From Nonomuraea thailandensis (GTDB lineage Bacteria; Actinomycetota; Actinomycetes; Streptosporangiales; Streptosporangiaceae), in NCBI RefSeq assembly GCF_024172165.1, contig NZ_JAMZEB010000002.1, positions 12,421,501 to 12,485,500 of the forward strand: DNA of 64,000 nt, given 5' to 3'. A program made the position numbers and the translations under genes. Below are positions 26,172 through 34,056 of the stretch, piece by piece. Positions within the stretch are counted from its first letter, which is position 1. Each line of letters begins with the position of its first letter. A model generated the notes under the pieces. That model did not search any database, was not told the origin of the DNA, and worked only from the letters and a program-made list of their open reading frames with translations.

Positions 26172-27439
26172 ACGTGCAAGGCTCGGACCAGGCTGAAGTG
26201 CTGTTCTCCCCACTGACCCTTCCCAGCGGCGCGGTGCTGCGCAACCGGGTCGCCAAGGCCTCGATGGAGGAGAACCTCGCCGCGCCCGGCCAGATTCCCG
26301 ACCACCGGCTGCGCAGGCTCTACCGCATCTGGGGCGCCGGCGGCGCCGGGCTGCTCATCACCGGCAACGTCATGGTGGACGCCCGCGCGATGACCGGGCC
26401 GGCCGGAGTCGTCCTCGACGCGCGGGCGCCGCTCCAGCCGTTCGCCGCCTGGGCCGCCGCCGCCCGGTCCGGCGGCGCCGCCGCGTGGATGCAGCTCAAC
26501 CACCCCGGACGGCAGGTACGCGCCGACCTCGGCGGCGTCGCCTGGTCGCCGTCGGGCGTCCCGATCTCCGGGACCGGCGGCTTCGCCCGGCCGGTCGCCA
26601 TGGACGACGACGACATCCGGGCCGTGATCACGATGTTCGCCTCCGGCGCGGCCCGCGCGATCGAGGCCGGCTTCACCGGGGTGCAGATTCACGCCGCGCA
26701 CGGTTACCTGCTCTCGCAGTTCCTGTCCCCGCTCGCCAACCGGCGTACCGACCGCTGGGGCGGCCCGATCGAGCAGCGGGCCCGGCTGCTGATCGAGGTC
26801 GTGCGGGCCGTGCGCGCGGCCATGCCCGCCGGCGCCGCGCTCGGCGTCAAGCTCAACACGGCGGACTTCCAGCGCGGCGGCTTCCAGCAGGAGGACGCGC
26901 TGCGGGTGGTCGAGCTGCTGGGCGAGCACCCGGTGGACCTGGTGGAGCTCTCGGGCGGCAGCGCCGAGCGCCCGGTCATGCACGGCGTTCTCGACGAGCG
27001 CCCGGTCATGCACGGCGTTCTCGACGAGCGGACCCTGGCGAGGGAGGCGTACTTCCTCGACCTCGCCCGCGAGGTCGTCGCGGCCTCCCCGATGCCGATC
27101 ATGCTGACCGGCGGCATCAGGACCGCCGAAGGAGCCCAGGAGGTCCTGCGCGCCGGGGTGGCCGTCGTCGGGGTCGCCACCGCCCTCGCGCAACGCCCCA
27201 CTCTTCCCCGCGACTGGTCGTGCGGACGTCCCGGCCCCGAGCCGCTGCCGCCCTCCTCGGCGTCCGACAAGGCCACGGTCTCCGCCGCGAAGCAGGCCGC
27301 GGTCCGCTGGATCCTGAGACGGACCGCCGCCCGCGGAACCGCTCCGGAGACCACCGACCCCGACGCGGCGCTGCGCCTGGACGCGCGCCGCCGCGCCCGG
27401 CTGCTGCGGCGCTACCGCGCCTGGCTGGCCGGCGGGTAG
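26144..27439 (+). CDS. Old-yellow-enzyme-family NADH:flavin oxidoreductase
   Basis: Up to 431 residues. The start is uncertain: ATG 26144, ATG 26162 and GTG 26174 are all in frame without a clear ribosome binding site; homologues from memory begin near VLFSPLTLPSG, which favours 26174. The FMN barrel is recognised by QLNHPGRQ, GVQIHAAHGYLLSQFLSP and NRRTDRWGG. It is the short, single-barrel form without the iron-sulfur domain. OYE enzymes reduce activated C=C bonds. Residues 275-294 are an exact 10-residue tandem duplication (PVMHGVLDER twice), caused by a 30-bp DNA repeat. The last bases overlap the convergent LuxR-like gene. Confidence 0.87.
   Translation: MPKPLLMLQHVQGSDQAEVLFSPLTLPSGAVLRNRVAKASMEENLAAPGQIPDHRLRRLYRIWGAGGAGLLITGNVMVDARAMTGPAGVVLDARAPLQPFAAWAAAARSGGAAAWMQLNHPGRQVRADLGGVAWSPSGVPISGTGGFARPVAMDDDDIRAVITMFASGAARAIEAGFTGVQIHAAHGYLLSQFLSPLANRRTDRWGGPIEQRARLLIEVVRAVRAAMPAGAALGVKLNTADFQRGGFQQEDALRVVELLGEHPVDLVELSGGSAERPVMHGVLDERPVMHGVLDERTLAREAYFLDLAREVVAASPMPIMLTGGIRTAEGAQEVLRAGVAVVGVATALAQRPTLPRDWSCGRPGPEPLPPSSASDKATVSAAKQAAVRWILRRTAARGTAPETTDPDAALRLDARRRARLLRRYRAWLAGG
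26966..27030 (+). repeat. Exact 30-bp tandem duplication inside the OYE-like gene
   Basis: The 30 bases at 26971-27000 are repeated without change at 27001-27030, and identity extends five bases upstream (GAGCG at 26966 and 26996). The duplication is in frame and adds ten residues. Confidence 0.95.
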
Positions 27440-28110
27440 TCACCGGCGTCCGCGTCGAAGTACGGGCTCAGCAGCGGCCCCAGCGTGGCCGCCATCAGCC
27501 GGTCGCCCGGCCCGATGGCCCGCCGCGCGCCGTCGAACGGCACCCCCAGCGTGCTGACCGTCCCCGTGGCCCGCGACCTGACGACGATCTTCAACATGTC
27601 GTCGATGCCGTTGCGGCGCAGGAACTTGTCGGCGAAGTCCCGCTCCGGCCCGGTCGCCCGCAGCCGGAGCTGCCCGAGGGTCGCCACGCCGTGGCGGGTC
27701 AGGCAGGCGACCCCGTCGTGCGAGGCGAACGGGTTGTTGTAGCGCCAGCGCTCGACGTACTCCTCCACGAAGTCCGGCCGGAACGTGGTCAGATACTGCT
27801 CCTCACCACCGCAGCCCACCGCCAGGTACGCGGGGTTCTCGGCCACGAACGCGTCGATCCACCCGAGGTGGACGGCCAGGGCCTCGGCCAGCACCGGATA
27901 CAGCGCCCCCTGACGAGCCGCGGCCACCTGCTCCAGCACCTTGATGAGCTTTCGGTATTCCAGCTGTTCCACGGATCCGCCATCGCACTCGTACATCGCT
28001 TCGGGGGGCAGCCGGTCCGGCGGGCTGCGTCGTTGTCGCCTCGTCCAGGATTCCGTAACGGACGGCCGGTCATCCATCACTTGACCAAGGAATCCGCTCC
28101 AAAGCTCCAT
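27412..28110 (-). CDS. Regulator-like protein lacking a DNA-binding domain (LuxR-type N-terminal half)
   Basis: A 232-residue soluble protein. I chose ATG 28110 (GGGGA just upstream); GTG 28131 is an alternative. The body, from LEYRKLIKVLEQVAAARQ through WRYNNPFASHD to GDRLMAATLGPLLSPYF, resembles the sensory N-terminal region of some actinomycete LuxR-type regulators. The helix-turn-helix expected at the C-terminus is missing: the frame stops at 27412, inside the convergent OYE gene. It may be a truncated regulator or a stand-alone ligand-binding protein. Family assignment is tentative. Confidence 0.5.
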   Translation of the reverse strand: MELWSGFLGQVMDDRPSVTESWTRRQRRSPPDRLPPEAMYECDGGSVEQLEYRKLIKVLEQVAAARQGALYPVLAEALAVHLGWIDAFVAENPAYLAVGCGGEEQYLTTFRPDFVEEYVERWRYNNPFASHDGVACLTRHGVATLGQLRLRATGPERDFADKFLRRNGIDDMLKIVVRSRATGTVSTLGVPFDGARRAIGPGDRLMAATLGPLLSPYFDADAGDYPPASQAR

Positions 28111-28277
28111 GTCCCCGACGCTTCCCCTCACCGGTTACGGCAATTCGGGCAAAGGCCCCAATCGGTGGCGGCCGTCCCGACGAGCAACGGCTGTCGCATA
28201 TTAGCAGTAAGGGTTATCTCTATTTCGATAAATCATGCCATATTCCGACGTTGGCCAATGGGTGGCAGCATGTATTT

Positions 28278-28886
28278 ATGTTGGACCAGAACGTGCTCCT
28301 CGCGCTGATCCCGGTCCTGGGCGTGGTCTTCGGAGCTCTCAGCACGTTCGCCGGGGTAGCCCTCACCAACAGGGCCAATCTCCGGAAAGAGGAGCGTCAG
28401 GCGGAGAGGCAGGCGTTGGAGCGCTGGGAGCAGTCATGTCAGCAGAGCGCGGCCGAGTTGCTGGGCGCCGTCGCCCGGTTGCGCATGCGTGCCGACATCA
28501 CGGGCCAGCGAGCCTGGGCCGACCTGAGCACCCAACTGGTGGACATGCAGGAACAAGCGATCCAGGTGGTCGTACACGCCGGCCAGGTCGCGCTCCTCAA
28601 ACCAGGCGCGGTGGGGGACGCCGCGCGCGACCTCGGAGAACAGGCACGCAGCCTTGTGACAAGCATCGTCGGTTCGGCGAATCTGATCTACGACGCGGCC
28701 AACGGCGAGCATTTCGGCGGAGAACTGCTCAGCTCGCCCGATTTCAAGACGCTCGAAGCAAAAGTGGATCGTTTCTACGAGGCCGCCGCGGCCGAGGCCG
28801 GAATGGTCAGGAACTCGTCAGCTCTGGAACCCGCCGGAAACAGAGCGGGAAAGCTGAAGAGCCTTCTCGCGTTGCGCAGGAAGTAG
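28278..28886 (+). CDS. Membrane-anchored coiled-coil protein of unknown function
   Basis: A 202-residue protein from ATG 28278. One N-terminal membrane helix (LLALIPVLGVVFGALSTFAG) is followed by a charged helical region (NLRKEERQAERQALERWEQ) and further predicted helices up to a basic C-terminus. I recognise no enzymatic motif. The upstream region (28190-28277) is clearly more A+T-rich than the surroundings. The gene is convergent with the nSTAND ATPase, with 69 bases of 3' overlap. Similar short membrane/coiled-coil proteins occur beside conflict-type ATPases, but a link here is only inference. Confidence 0.65.
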   Translation: MLDQNVLLALIPVLGVVFGALSTFAGVALTNRANLRKEERQAERQALERWEQSCQQSAAELLGAVARLRMRADITGQRAWADLSTQLVDMQEQAIQVVVHAGQVALLKPGAVGDAARDLGEQARSLVTSIVGSANLIYDAANGEHFGGELLSSPDFKTLEAKVDRFYEAAAAEAGMVRNSSALEPAGNRAGKLKSLLALRRK

Positions 28887-30785
28887 TGGCGGGTCGGCCG
28901 TGAGAGCTCGCCTGGCCAGTGCGGCGGCCTCCGCGTGATCGCCCTGCGCGGCTCTGGCCCGCGCGGCGTACAGGAGCACCAGGCCGTGCTCCGGCGCGTC
29001 GCCGAGCGCCGACAGCAGGTCGTTCTCCCCTTCGCCTTCCCTGCTGAGCGCCGACAGCACCAGCGCGTGGGCGGCGCGAGTGGTGGGCGGCCGGTAACCG
29101 CGCACGCGGTGCAGGTCGGCCAGCGCCGCCCGGACATCGCCCAGGTCTGCCAGCATCTCGCCACGTGCGCGCAGCGCTTGTGGCATGGCGGCGTCGGCGG
29201 CCAGGACTCCGCCCAGAATCGCCTTGGCCGCGTCGTCCCGGCCGAGCAGCCAGAGCGTCCTGCCGAGCTGCACCTGCAGGGACAGGTCGTCGGGGAGCCG
29301 GTCGGCGGCCGACCGCATCACCGCCATGACCTCGGCGCCCCGCTCCTCGTCGCGCAGCAGCACGGCGCCGGCCGCGGCAAGAAGCCAGGCCACCGCGAAA
29401 GTGTCCTGCAACGCCTCGAAGAGCATGGCAGCCTCGCGGTAGTGCTTCCCCGCCCGCTCGTGATCCTTGCGCGCGTGGGCGATGTCTCCCCATAGGCATT
29501 CGACCTCCGCCTGCAGCCGAAGATCTTCTTCTTCACCGAACTGCACAGCCAGCCGGAGCTCGCGCTCGGCCTCCGGCCATAGACCCTTGGCGAGCGCGAC
29601 CGCGGCGGCCTCCAGATGCTCGCGAGAATCGGTGTCCAGCGCCGCGCGGCCGGCGGGACGAGCCTGCAGCAAGGGGCCGGCCAGCCGCTCGTGCTGCAGC
29701 CGGTAGACCCGCCCGTCGCGCTGCAGCTCCGCCTTCAGCAGGTGGCGGTCCTCGAGGGCGCGCAGAAGGCCGTTCGGCATGCCGCGGGTCTCGGATTCGC
29801 CCTCGGCGACCGGCTCGGCCGCCGACCTGGTGAAGTGCTGCTGCAACCAGGTCATCAAGGACGGGGCGGAAACGCCGCGGCCATCCGTGACGTACTCCAC
29901 GACCTCGCCGCAGAAGGCGGCCAGCGACCGGTCGACCCCGGCACGCTCGCCGACGTCGGCCATCGTGATCGCCTCCACCTCGGCCGGTAGCGCCTCCCAC
30001 AACCGCGAGCACACGACCTGGAGGAGGGCCGGTTCGATCACCTGGGTGGCACCACGCAGGTCGGCGGCGATCTCGGCGGCGGTGTCGCCGGCGAACCATC
30101 TGCCGGTGTGGTGCAGCGGCCTGCTCACCGCCTCGACGGCCGCGGCGTGATCCAGTGGCTCCATACGGATCAGCGCGGGCGAGAGCTGCAGCCTGTCGCG
30201 CAACCAGGGCAGGTCGGTGTCCCGTGCGACGATCAGCAGGCGCAGCTCGGGCAGCTTCGCCACCGCCTCGTTGAGCTGGGTCAGGAACTCGTCGCGGTGC
30301 GATTGAGAGCCCGGCGGGCCATCGAGGAGTTCCTCGATCTGGTCCACCGCTGCGAGCAGAGGGACAGGCTCGCTGAACATACTGGCCCTGTCGCCCTGGC
30401 GCTTGAGGAACTCGGTGAGGGTCAGCCCTGCCAGCCGGCCGACGGAGTCGGCTGGAGACCAGGAGGCCAGCAGTCCCAGCACGTACGGGTTGTGCTCAGG
30501 CAGGGCGGCGCTCGGGAAGACCCTTCGCCGGGTGACCCTGCCGACGGGCAGCACTCCGGTGGCGCCCAACTCGATCAGCGGGAGCACGCCGGCACGCAGC
30601 AGGCTTGTCCGGCCCACGCCGGAGGGGCCGTGCAGGATGAGGAGCCGCTGCTTGCGCCAGGCATCGGCAATCGTGGAGGACTCCTGCCGGCGGCCGAAGA
30701 ACCGCGAGTCCTCGTCTTCCCGAAAAGGGCGTTGGCCGACATAGGGGCCCTGATACACGCCGTTGGTCATCAGAGGGATCGTCAT
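28818..30785 (-). CDS. nSTAND1-type NTPase with C-terminal TPR repeats and an Arg in Walker A
   Basis: A 655-residue protein from ATG 30785. It starts with the nSTAND1 entry motif PYVGQRPFREDEDSRFFGR (14-32), then a P-loop GPSGVGRT (53-60) where the usual lysine is Arg59, and a Walker B LLAAVDQIEELLD near residue 150. A winged-helix-like region follows (VYRLQHERLAGPLL near 375), then about 250 residues of alpha-helical TPR-like repeats (LWPEAERELRLAV, DHERAGKHYREAA, GDHAEAAALARRAL). STAND proteins act as signal-triggered NTPase switches, often in immunity or cell-death modules. A possible promoter lies at 30872-30899 (TTGTTG-N16-TATGAT on this strand). It is next to the FxSxx precursor gene. 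No effector domain is fused. Confidence 0.82.
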   Translation of the reverse strand: MTIPLMTNGVYQGPYVGQRPFREDEDSRFFGRRQESSTIADAWRKQRLLILHGPSGVGRTSLLRAGVLPLIELGATGVLPVGRVTRRRVFPSAALPEHNPYVLGLLASWSPADSVGRLAGLTLTEFLKRQGDRASMFSEPVPLLAAVDQIEELLDGPPGSQSHRDEFLTQLNEAVAKLPELRLLIVARDTDLPWLRDRLQLSPALIRMEPLDHAAAVEAVSRPLHHTGRWFAGDTAAEIAADLRGATQVIEPALLQVVCSRLWEALPAEVEAITMADVGERAGVDRSLAAFCGEVVEYVTDGRGVSAPSLMTWLQQHFTRSAAEPVAEGESETRGMPNGLLRALEDRHLLKAELQRDGRVYRLQHERLAGPLLQARPAGRAALDTDSREHLEAAAVALAKGLWPEAERELRLAVQFGEEEDLRLQAEVECLWGDIAHARKDHERAGKHYREAAMLFEALQDTFAVAWLLAAAGAVLLRDEERGAEVMAVMRSAADRLPDDLSLQVQLGRTLWLLGRDDAAKAILGGVLAADAAMPQALRARGEMLADLGDVRAALADLHRVRGYRPPTTRAAHALVLSALSREGEGENDLLSALGDAPEHGLVLLYAARARAAQGDHAEAAALARRALTADPPLLPAQREKALQLSRSVSGGFQS

Positions 30786-31027
30786 GAGGCCGCCTCGCCA
30801 AGGCACGGCATGCTGAAACGAACACTCATCGAAAAATGCCGGCATGCGACGGATCGACCCGGCGCCGACAAATCATAAAGTGTCCCTTTTCGGCAACAAT
30901 AGGACCTCGGGATATTGGAGCATGCAGTCGTCCGGTGATGCGGTCCTGGTCCCCTTGGGTGAGTGATTGGTTCCATGAACGATCCCTGCTAAGGCGAGTT
31001 CTCGGCATGCGCGGCATGCTGGACATG

Positions 31028-31222
31028 CTATATGCCGGAATCAAAACCTAACCTCGTTTTGATCTCACCTCCTGTGAGTGCGCGATGCAGGGCTCGCCCG
31101 AATGCCGTAGGGTCTTCACTGGCCATTCTTTTCAGTGCATCCAGGTCAACAGACGACAAATCGGGCAGCCCCTCTGGGTGCCCATCGGCCTGCTCGCCCT
31201 CGGTACGCGTGTGTCTTGTCAA
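31028..31222 (-). CDS. fxsA: FxSxx-COOH RiPP precursor peptide (FxsA-like)
   Basis: A 64-residue peptide that ends GFDSGI: Phe60-Asp-Ser62-Gly-Ile at the carboxyl end, exactly the FxSxx-COOH pattern. The leader has the family-like LPDLSSVDLDALKRM followed by DPTAFGRALHRAL. The start is TTG 31222, with GGAAGG at 31231-31236 giving an 8-base spacing. In the known family, a radical SAM enzyme (FxsB) links the Phe ring to the Ser beta carbon, forming a three-residue cyclophane. All expected partners lie within 5.5 kb. The gene is divergent from fxsT. Downstream (30786-31027) there are repeated GCATGC motifs and no other gene. Confidence 0.82.
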   Translation of the reverse strand: MTRHTRTEGEQADGHPEGLPDLSSVDLDALKRMASEDPTAFGRALHRALTGGEIKTRLGFDSGI

Positions 31223-31533
31223 CCACGTTGCCTTCCGCGTCGCGGTGCAGAGAGAACGGGGAGCTACAGGAGCATGTTCTCGTCAGCGTCCCGCTCGATC
31301 AAGGTGTTGCCCATCCCGGTGGCGACGCACTTCTGTATGAGGTGGTGAGAGCATGGGTGTGAATCGACCTCAACGGGCTGCACCGGTTTTCGGGTGTCCC
31401 GTATTGCGGAGACCAGGCGACCATTATCAGCGGCCATGCGCGGATTCACCGGACACCGGTGGCGAGTCGCAGGAACACGGGTAGGGCTGGGCGCGAAAAG
31501 TGCTTAGAATTGCTCCACCAGAAGAGGAAGGGC
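31223..31533. other. Divergent intergenic region between precursor and FxsT genes
   Basis: These 311 bases hold no convincing gene. They must carry the promoters of the precursor (leftward) and of the FxsT-like gene (rightward). A GAGGAAGG ribosome binding site for the latter is at 31524-31531. I could not identify well-spaced -35/-10 pairs. The A+T content is higher than in flanking operons. Confidence 0.6.
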
Positions 31534-34041
31534 ATGGCCGGGATGCAAGAGCGCCGACCGCAAGTGTGGGGCGAGAAGATCCCGCCTCGTCTGAAGAACT
31601 TCACTGGGCGCGAAGATCTCCTCGACGTCCTGCATCAGAGCATTTCCAGAGTCACCGCGGTGCTCCCGCATGCCTTGCACGGCATGGGAGGCGTCGGCAA
31701 GACGCAGATCGCAGTTGAGTATGCGCACCGATATCAGTATGAATACGATTTGGTATGGTGGGTTTCTGCCGATCGTCCCGAGCTGATTAACGCCTCGCTG
31801 GCGGCTCTCGCGCCGCGCCTGGGCCTGCAGAGCGTCAGGGCTCAGAGCATCGCGGAGGCGGCCGCCGCCGTGATCGAAGCGCTGCGTACCGGCAAGCCGT
31901 ACGACAAATGGCTGCTCGTCTTCGACAACGCCGACCAGCCCGAGCAGGTCGCCCGGCTCGTCCCCGGCGGCCCAGGGCGCGTTCTGATCACTTCGCGCAA
32001 CCAGGAGTGGCAGGACGCGGCTGAGATCGTCCTGGTCGATGTGTTCACCCGCAGGGAGAGCGTGGAGTTCCTGCGCAAGCGCGTGCCCAGGCAGATGAGT
32101 GACGCCGAGGCCGGTCGGCTGGCGCACGAGCTCGGCGACCTGCCGCTCGCTCTGGAGCAGGCCGGCGCCATGCAGGCCTTCACCGGCATGGCAGTCGACG
32201 ACTACCTCGTGCTGCTCGAGAAGCAGATGGCGGCGGTGCTCGACGACTACAAGCCACGCGAATACCCACGCTCGATGACGGCGGCCTGGCGGCTGTCGGT
32301 CTCGCAGCTCGACGAACAACTGCCGGTAGCGGTCGACCTGCTGCGCTGCTGCGCCTTCTTCGGCCCGGAGCCCATCCCCCGGGAGGTGTTCCGCCGCAGC
32401 GTCACCGAGCCCGGAGAGCGGCTGCATGACGTGCTGGCGGATCCCATCCTCCACAGCCGCGCCATCCGCCTGATCGGCAGCCTCGCCCTGGCCAAGATCG
32501 ATCCGGCCACGCGCACCATCCAGGTCCACCGCCTGATCCAGTCACTGCTGCGGGGCGAGCTCTCCGGGGAGGATCAGGAGTACTTCCGGCACACCGTCCA
32601 CCTGCTGCTCGCCAGCGCCGCCCCTGATGATCCCGACACCGAGGCCAACTGGTCCGGCTACGACGATCTGATCGGGCACATCACCGCCGCCTCCGTCGGG
32701 GCGTGCCGCAGCCCGCAGGTGCGGGCCTTCGCCAACAAGGCCGTGCGCTACCTGCACCGGGCAGGCGACTGGGAGACCGCGCGGGCGTTCGCCGAGAGGT
32801 TCATCGACGGCTGGACCGCCGACTCCGGTCCCGCCGACCCGGAGGTCATCGCCGCTCACCGGCACCTGAGCAACGTCCTGCGAGAGCAGGGCGAGTACGC
32901 CGAGGCCTACGACAACAGCAGGGAGGCTCTCGACCTCGCCGGGCGGGTCCTGGGCGCCGACGACAAGGTCACCCTCAGCCTGGCGAACGGATTCGGTGCC
33001 GACCTGCGGGGCCGCGGTGAGTTCCGGGCGGCACTCGCGCAGGACGAGGACACGCTGCAGCGGTGCGGGCGCGTCTTCGGCGAGAACGGTCTGGAGACGC
33101 TGCGCGTCATGAACAACCTGGCACTCGACTACGGCCTGGTGAGCCAGTACGTGAAGGCACGCGAGCTGCAGCGCCGGGCGTACGACGAGCTCAGGAAGAT
33201 GACCCCCAGCGTGCCTGCCGTCACCCTCGTCACGTCCTGGAACGGCCTGGCCCGCCTGGTGCGGTTGTGCGGTGATTACGCCGCCGCCTGCGACCTGGGG
33301 CAGGACGTGCACGAATACGCGTTGAAGGAGCTGGGCGCCAACCACATCTGGACACTGCGCGCGGGCAAGGACCGGTCGATCGCCCTGCGCCGCAACGGCG
33401 ACTACGAGCAGGCGCTGGAGATCGCCACCGAGGTCCACGACCGCTGCAACCACGTGCTGGGGGAGAACCAGCCCGACACTCTCGCGGCGGCGATGAACCA
33501 GACCAACATCCTGCGCACCATCGGCAACGTGGACCAGGCCTTCCGGCTGGCCAGGGACATCGTGAACCGCTATCCCCGGATCTACGGCGAGAGACACCCC
33601 TACAACTACAGCTGTGCCGGCAACCTCGCGCTCCTGCATCGCGTGCGCGGCGACGCGCCGGCGGCGGCCAGGCTCAACGAGGAGTGCCTCAAGGGCCTCG
33701 ACAGCACTCTCACGCGCAAGCACCACTACTCGTTGACGGTCGCCATCAACCTGGCCAGCGACCTGGCCGCCCTCGGCCAGTTGGAACGGGCGCGTGCCCT
33801 CGCTGAGCAGACCATGGACACGGCACGAGAGCTGTTCGGTGAGGCCCATCCCCTCTCGCTGGGCTGCGCGGCCAACCTGGTGAGCATCCTGCGCAGGCAG
33901 GACAGGGAGGACGAGGCGGAGGTGCTCGCCGGACCCACGTTCAGCACGTACGACGAGCTGCTCGGTGCCGCGCACCCCGACACCGTGGTGGCCAAGGAGA
34001 TCCGTCCGCTGGACTTCGACTTCGACCCGCCCCCGATCTGA
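31534..34041 (+). CDS. fxsT: FxsT-like NB-ARC/TPR protein of the FxSxx-COOH system
   Basis: An 835-residue STAND ATPase. ATG 31534 has GAGGAAGG just upstream. The N-terminus PQVWGEKIPPRLKNFTGRE (9-27) is typical of FxSxx-system TPR proteins. The NB-ARC has P-loop GMGGVGKT (50-57), Walker B WLLVFDNAD (126-134), a sensor RVLITSRN and a GLPLA-like DLPLALEQAGA near 210. From about residue 430 to the end there are ten or so TPR units of 42 residues, many with the HPDTL/NLA kinesin-light-chain pattern. The C-terminus ends DFDFDPPPI, resembling the acidic-proline tail I recall for FxsT. It probably recognises the peptide or a target and signals by nucleotide-driven assembly. It ends 15 bases from the convergent HEXXH gene. 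Confidence 0.82.
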   Translation: MAGMQERRPQVWGEKIPPRLKNFTGREDLLDVLHQSISRVTAVLPHALHGMGGVGKTQIAVEYAHRYQYEYDLVWWVSADRPELINASLAALAPRLGLQSVRAQSIAEAAAAVIEALRTGKPYDKWLLVFDNADQPEQVARLVPGGPGRVLITSRNQEWQDAAEIVLVDVFTRRESVEFLRKRVPRQMSDAEAGRLAHELGDLPLALEQAGAMQAFTGMAVDDYLVLLEKQMAAVLDDYKPREYPRSMTAAWRLSVSQLDEQLPVAVDLLRCCAFFGPEPIPREVFRRSVTEPGERLHDVLADPILHSRAIRLIGSLALAKIDPATRTIQVHRLIQSLLRGELSGEDQEYFRHTVHLLLASAAPDDPDTEANWSGYDDLIGHITAASVGACRSPQVRAFANKAVRYLHRAGDWETARAFAERFIDGWTADSGPADPEVIAAHRHLSNVLREQGEYAEAYDNSREALDLAGRVLGADDKVTLSLANGFGADLRGRGEFRAALAQDEDTLQRCGRVFGENGLETLRVMNNLALDYGLVSQYVKARELQRRAYDELRKMTPSVPAVTLVTSWNGLARLVRLCGDYAAACDLGQDVHEYALKELGANHIWTLRAGKDRSIALRRNGDYEQALEIATEVHDRCNHVLGENQPDTLAAAMNQTNILRTIGNVDQAFRLARDIVNRYPRIYGERHPYNYSCAGNLALLHRVRGDAPAAARLNEECLKGLDSTLTRKHHYSLTVAINLASDLAALGQLERARALAEQTMDTARELFGEAHPLSLGCAANLVSILRRQDREDEAEVLAGPTFSTYDELLGAAHPDTVVAKEIRPLDFDFDPPPI

Positions 34042-34056
34042 TCAGGACTGCACGGC

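Noticed and set aside
31004..31030. GCATGC repeats after the precursor gene considered as a terminator hairpin
   Set aside because: The copies are direct and self-palindromic, without a stable long stem or a T-run, so I could not support termination.
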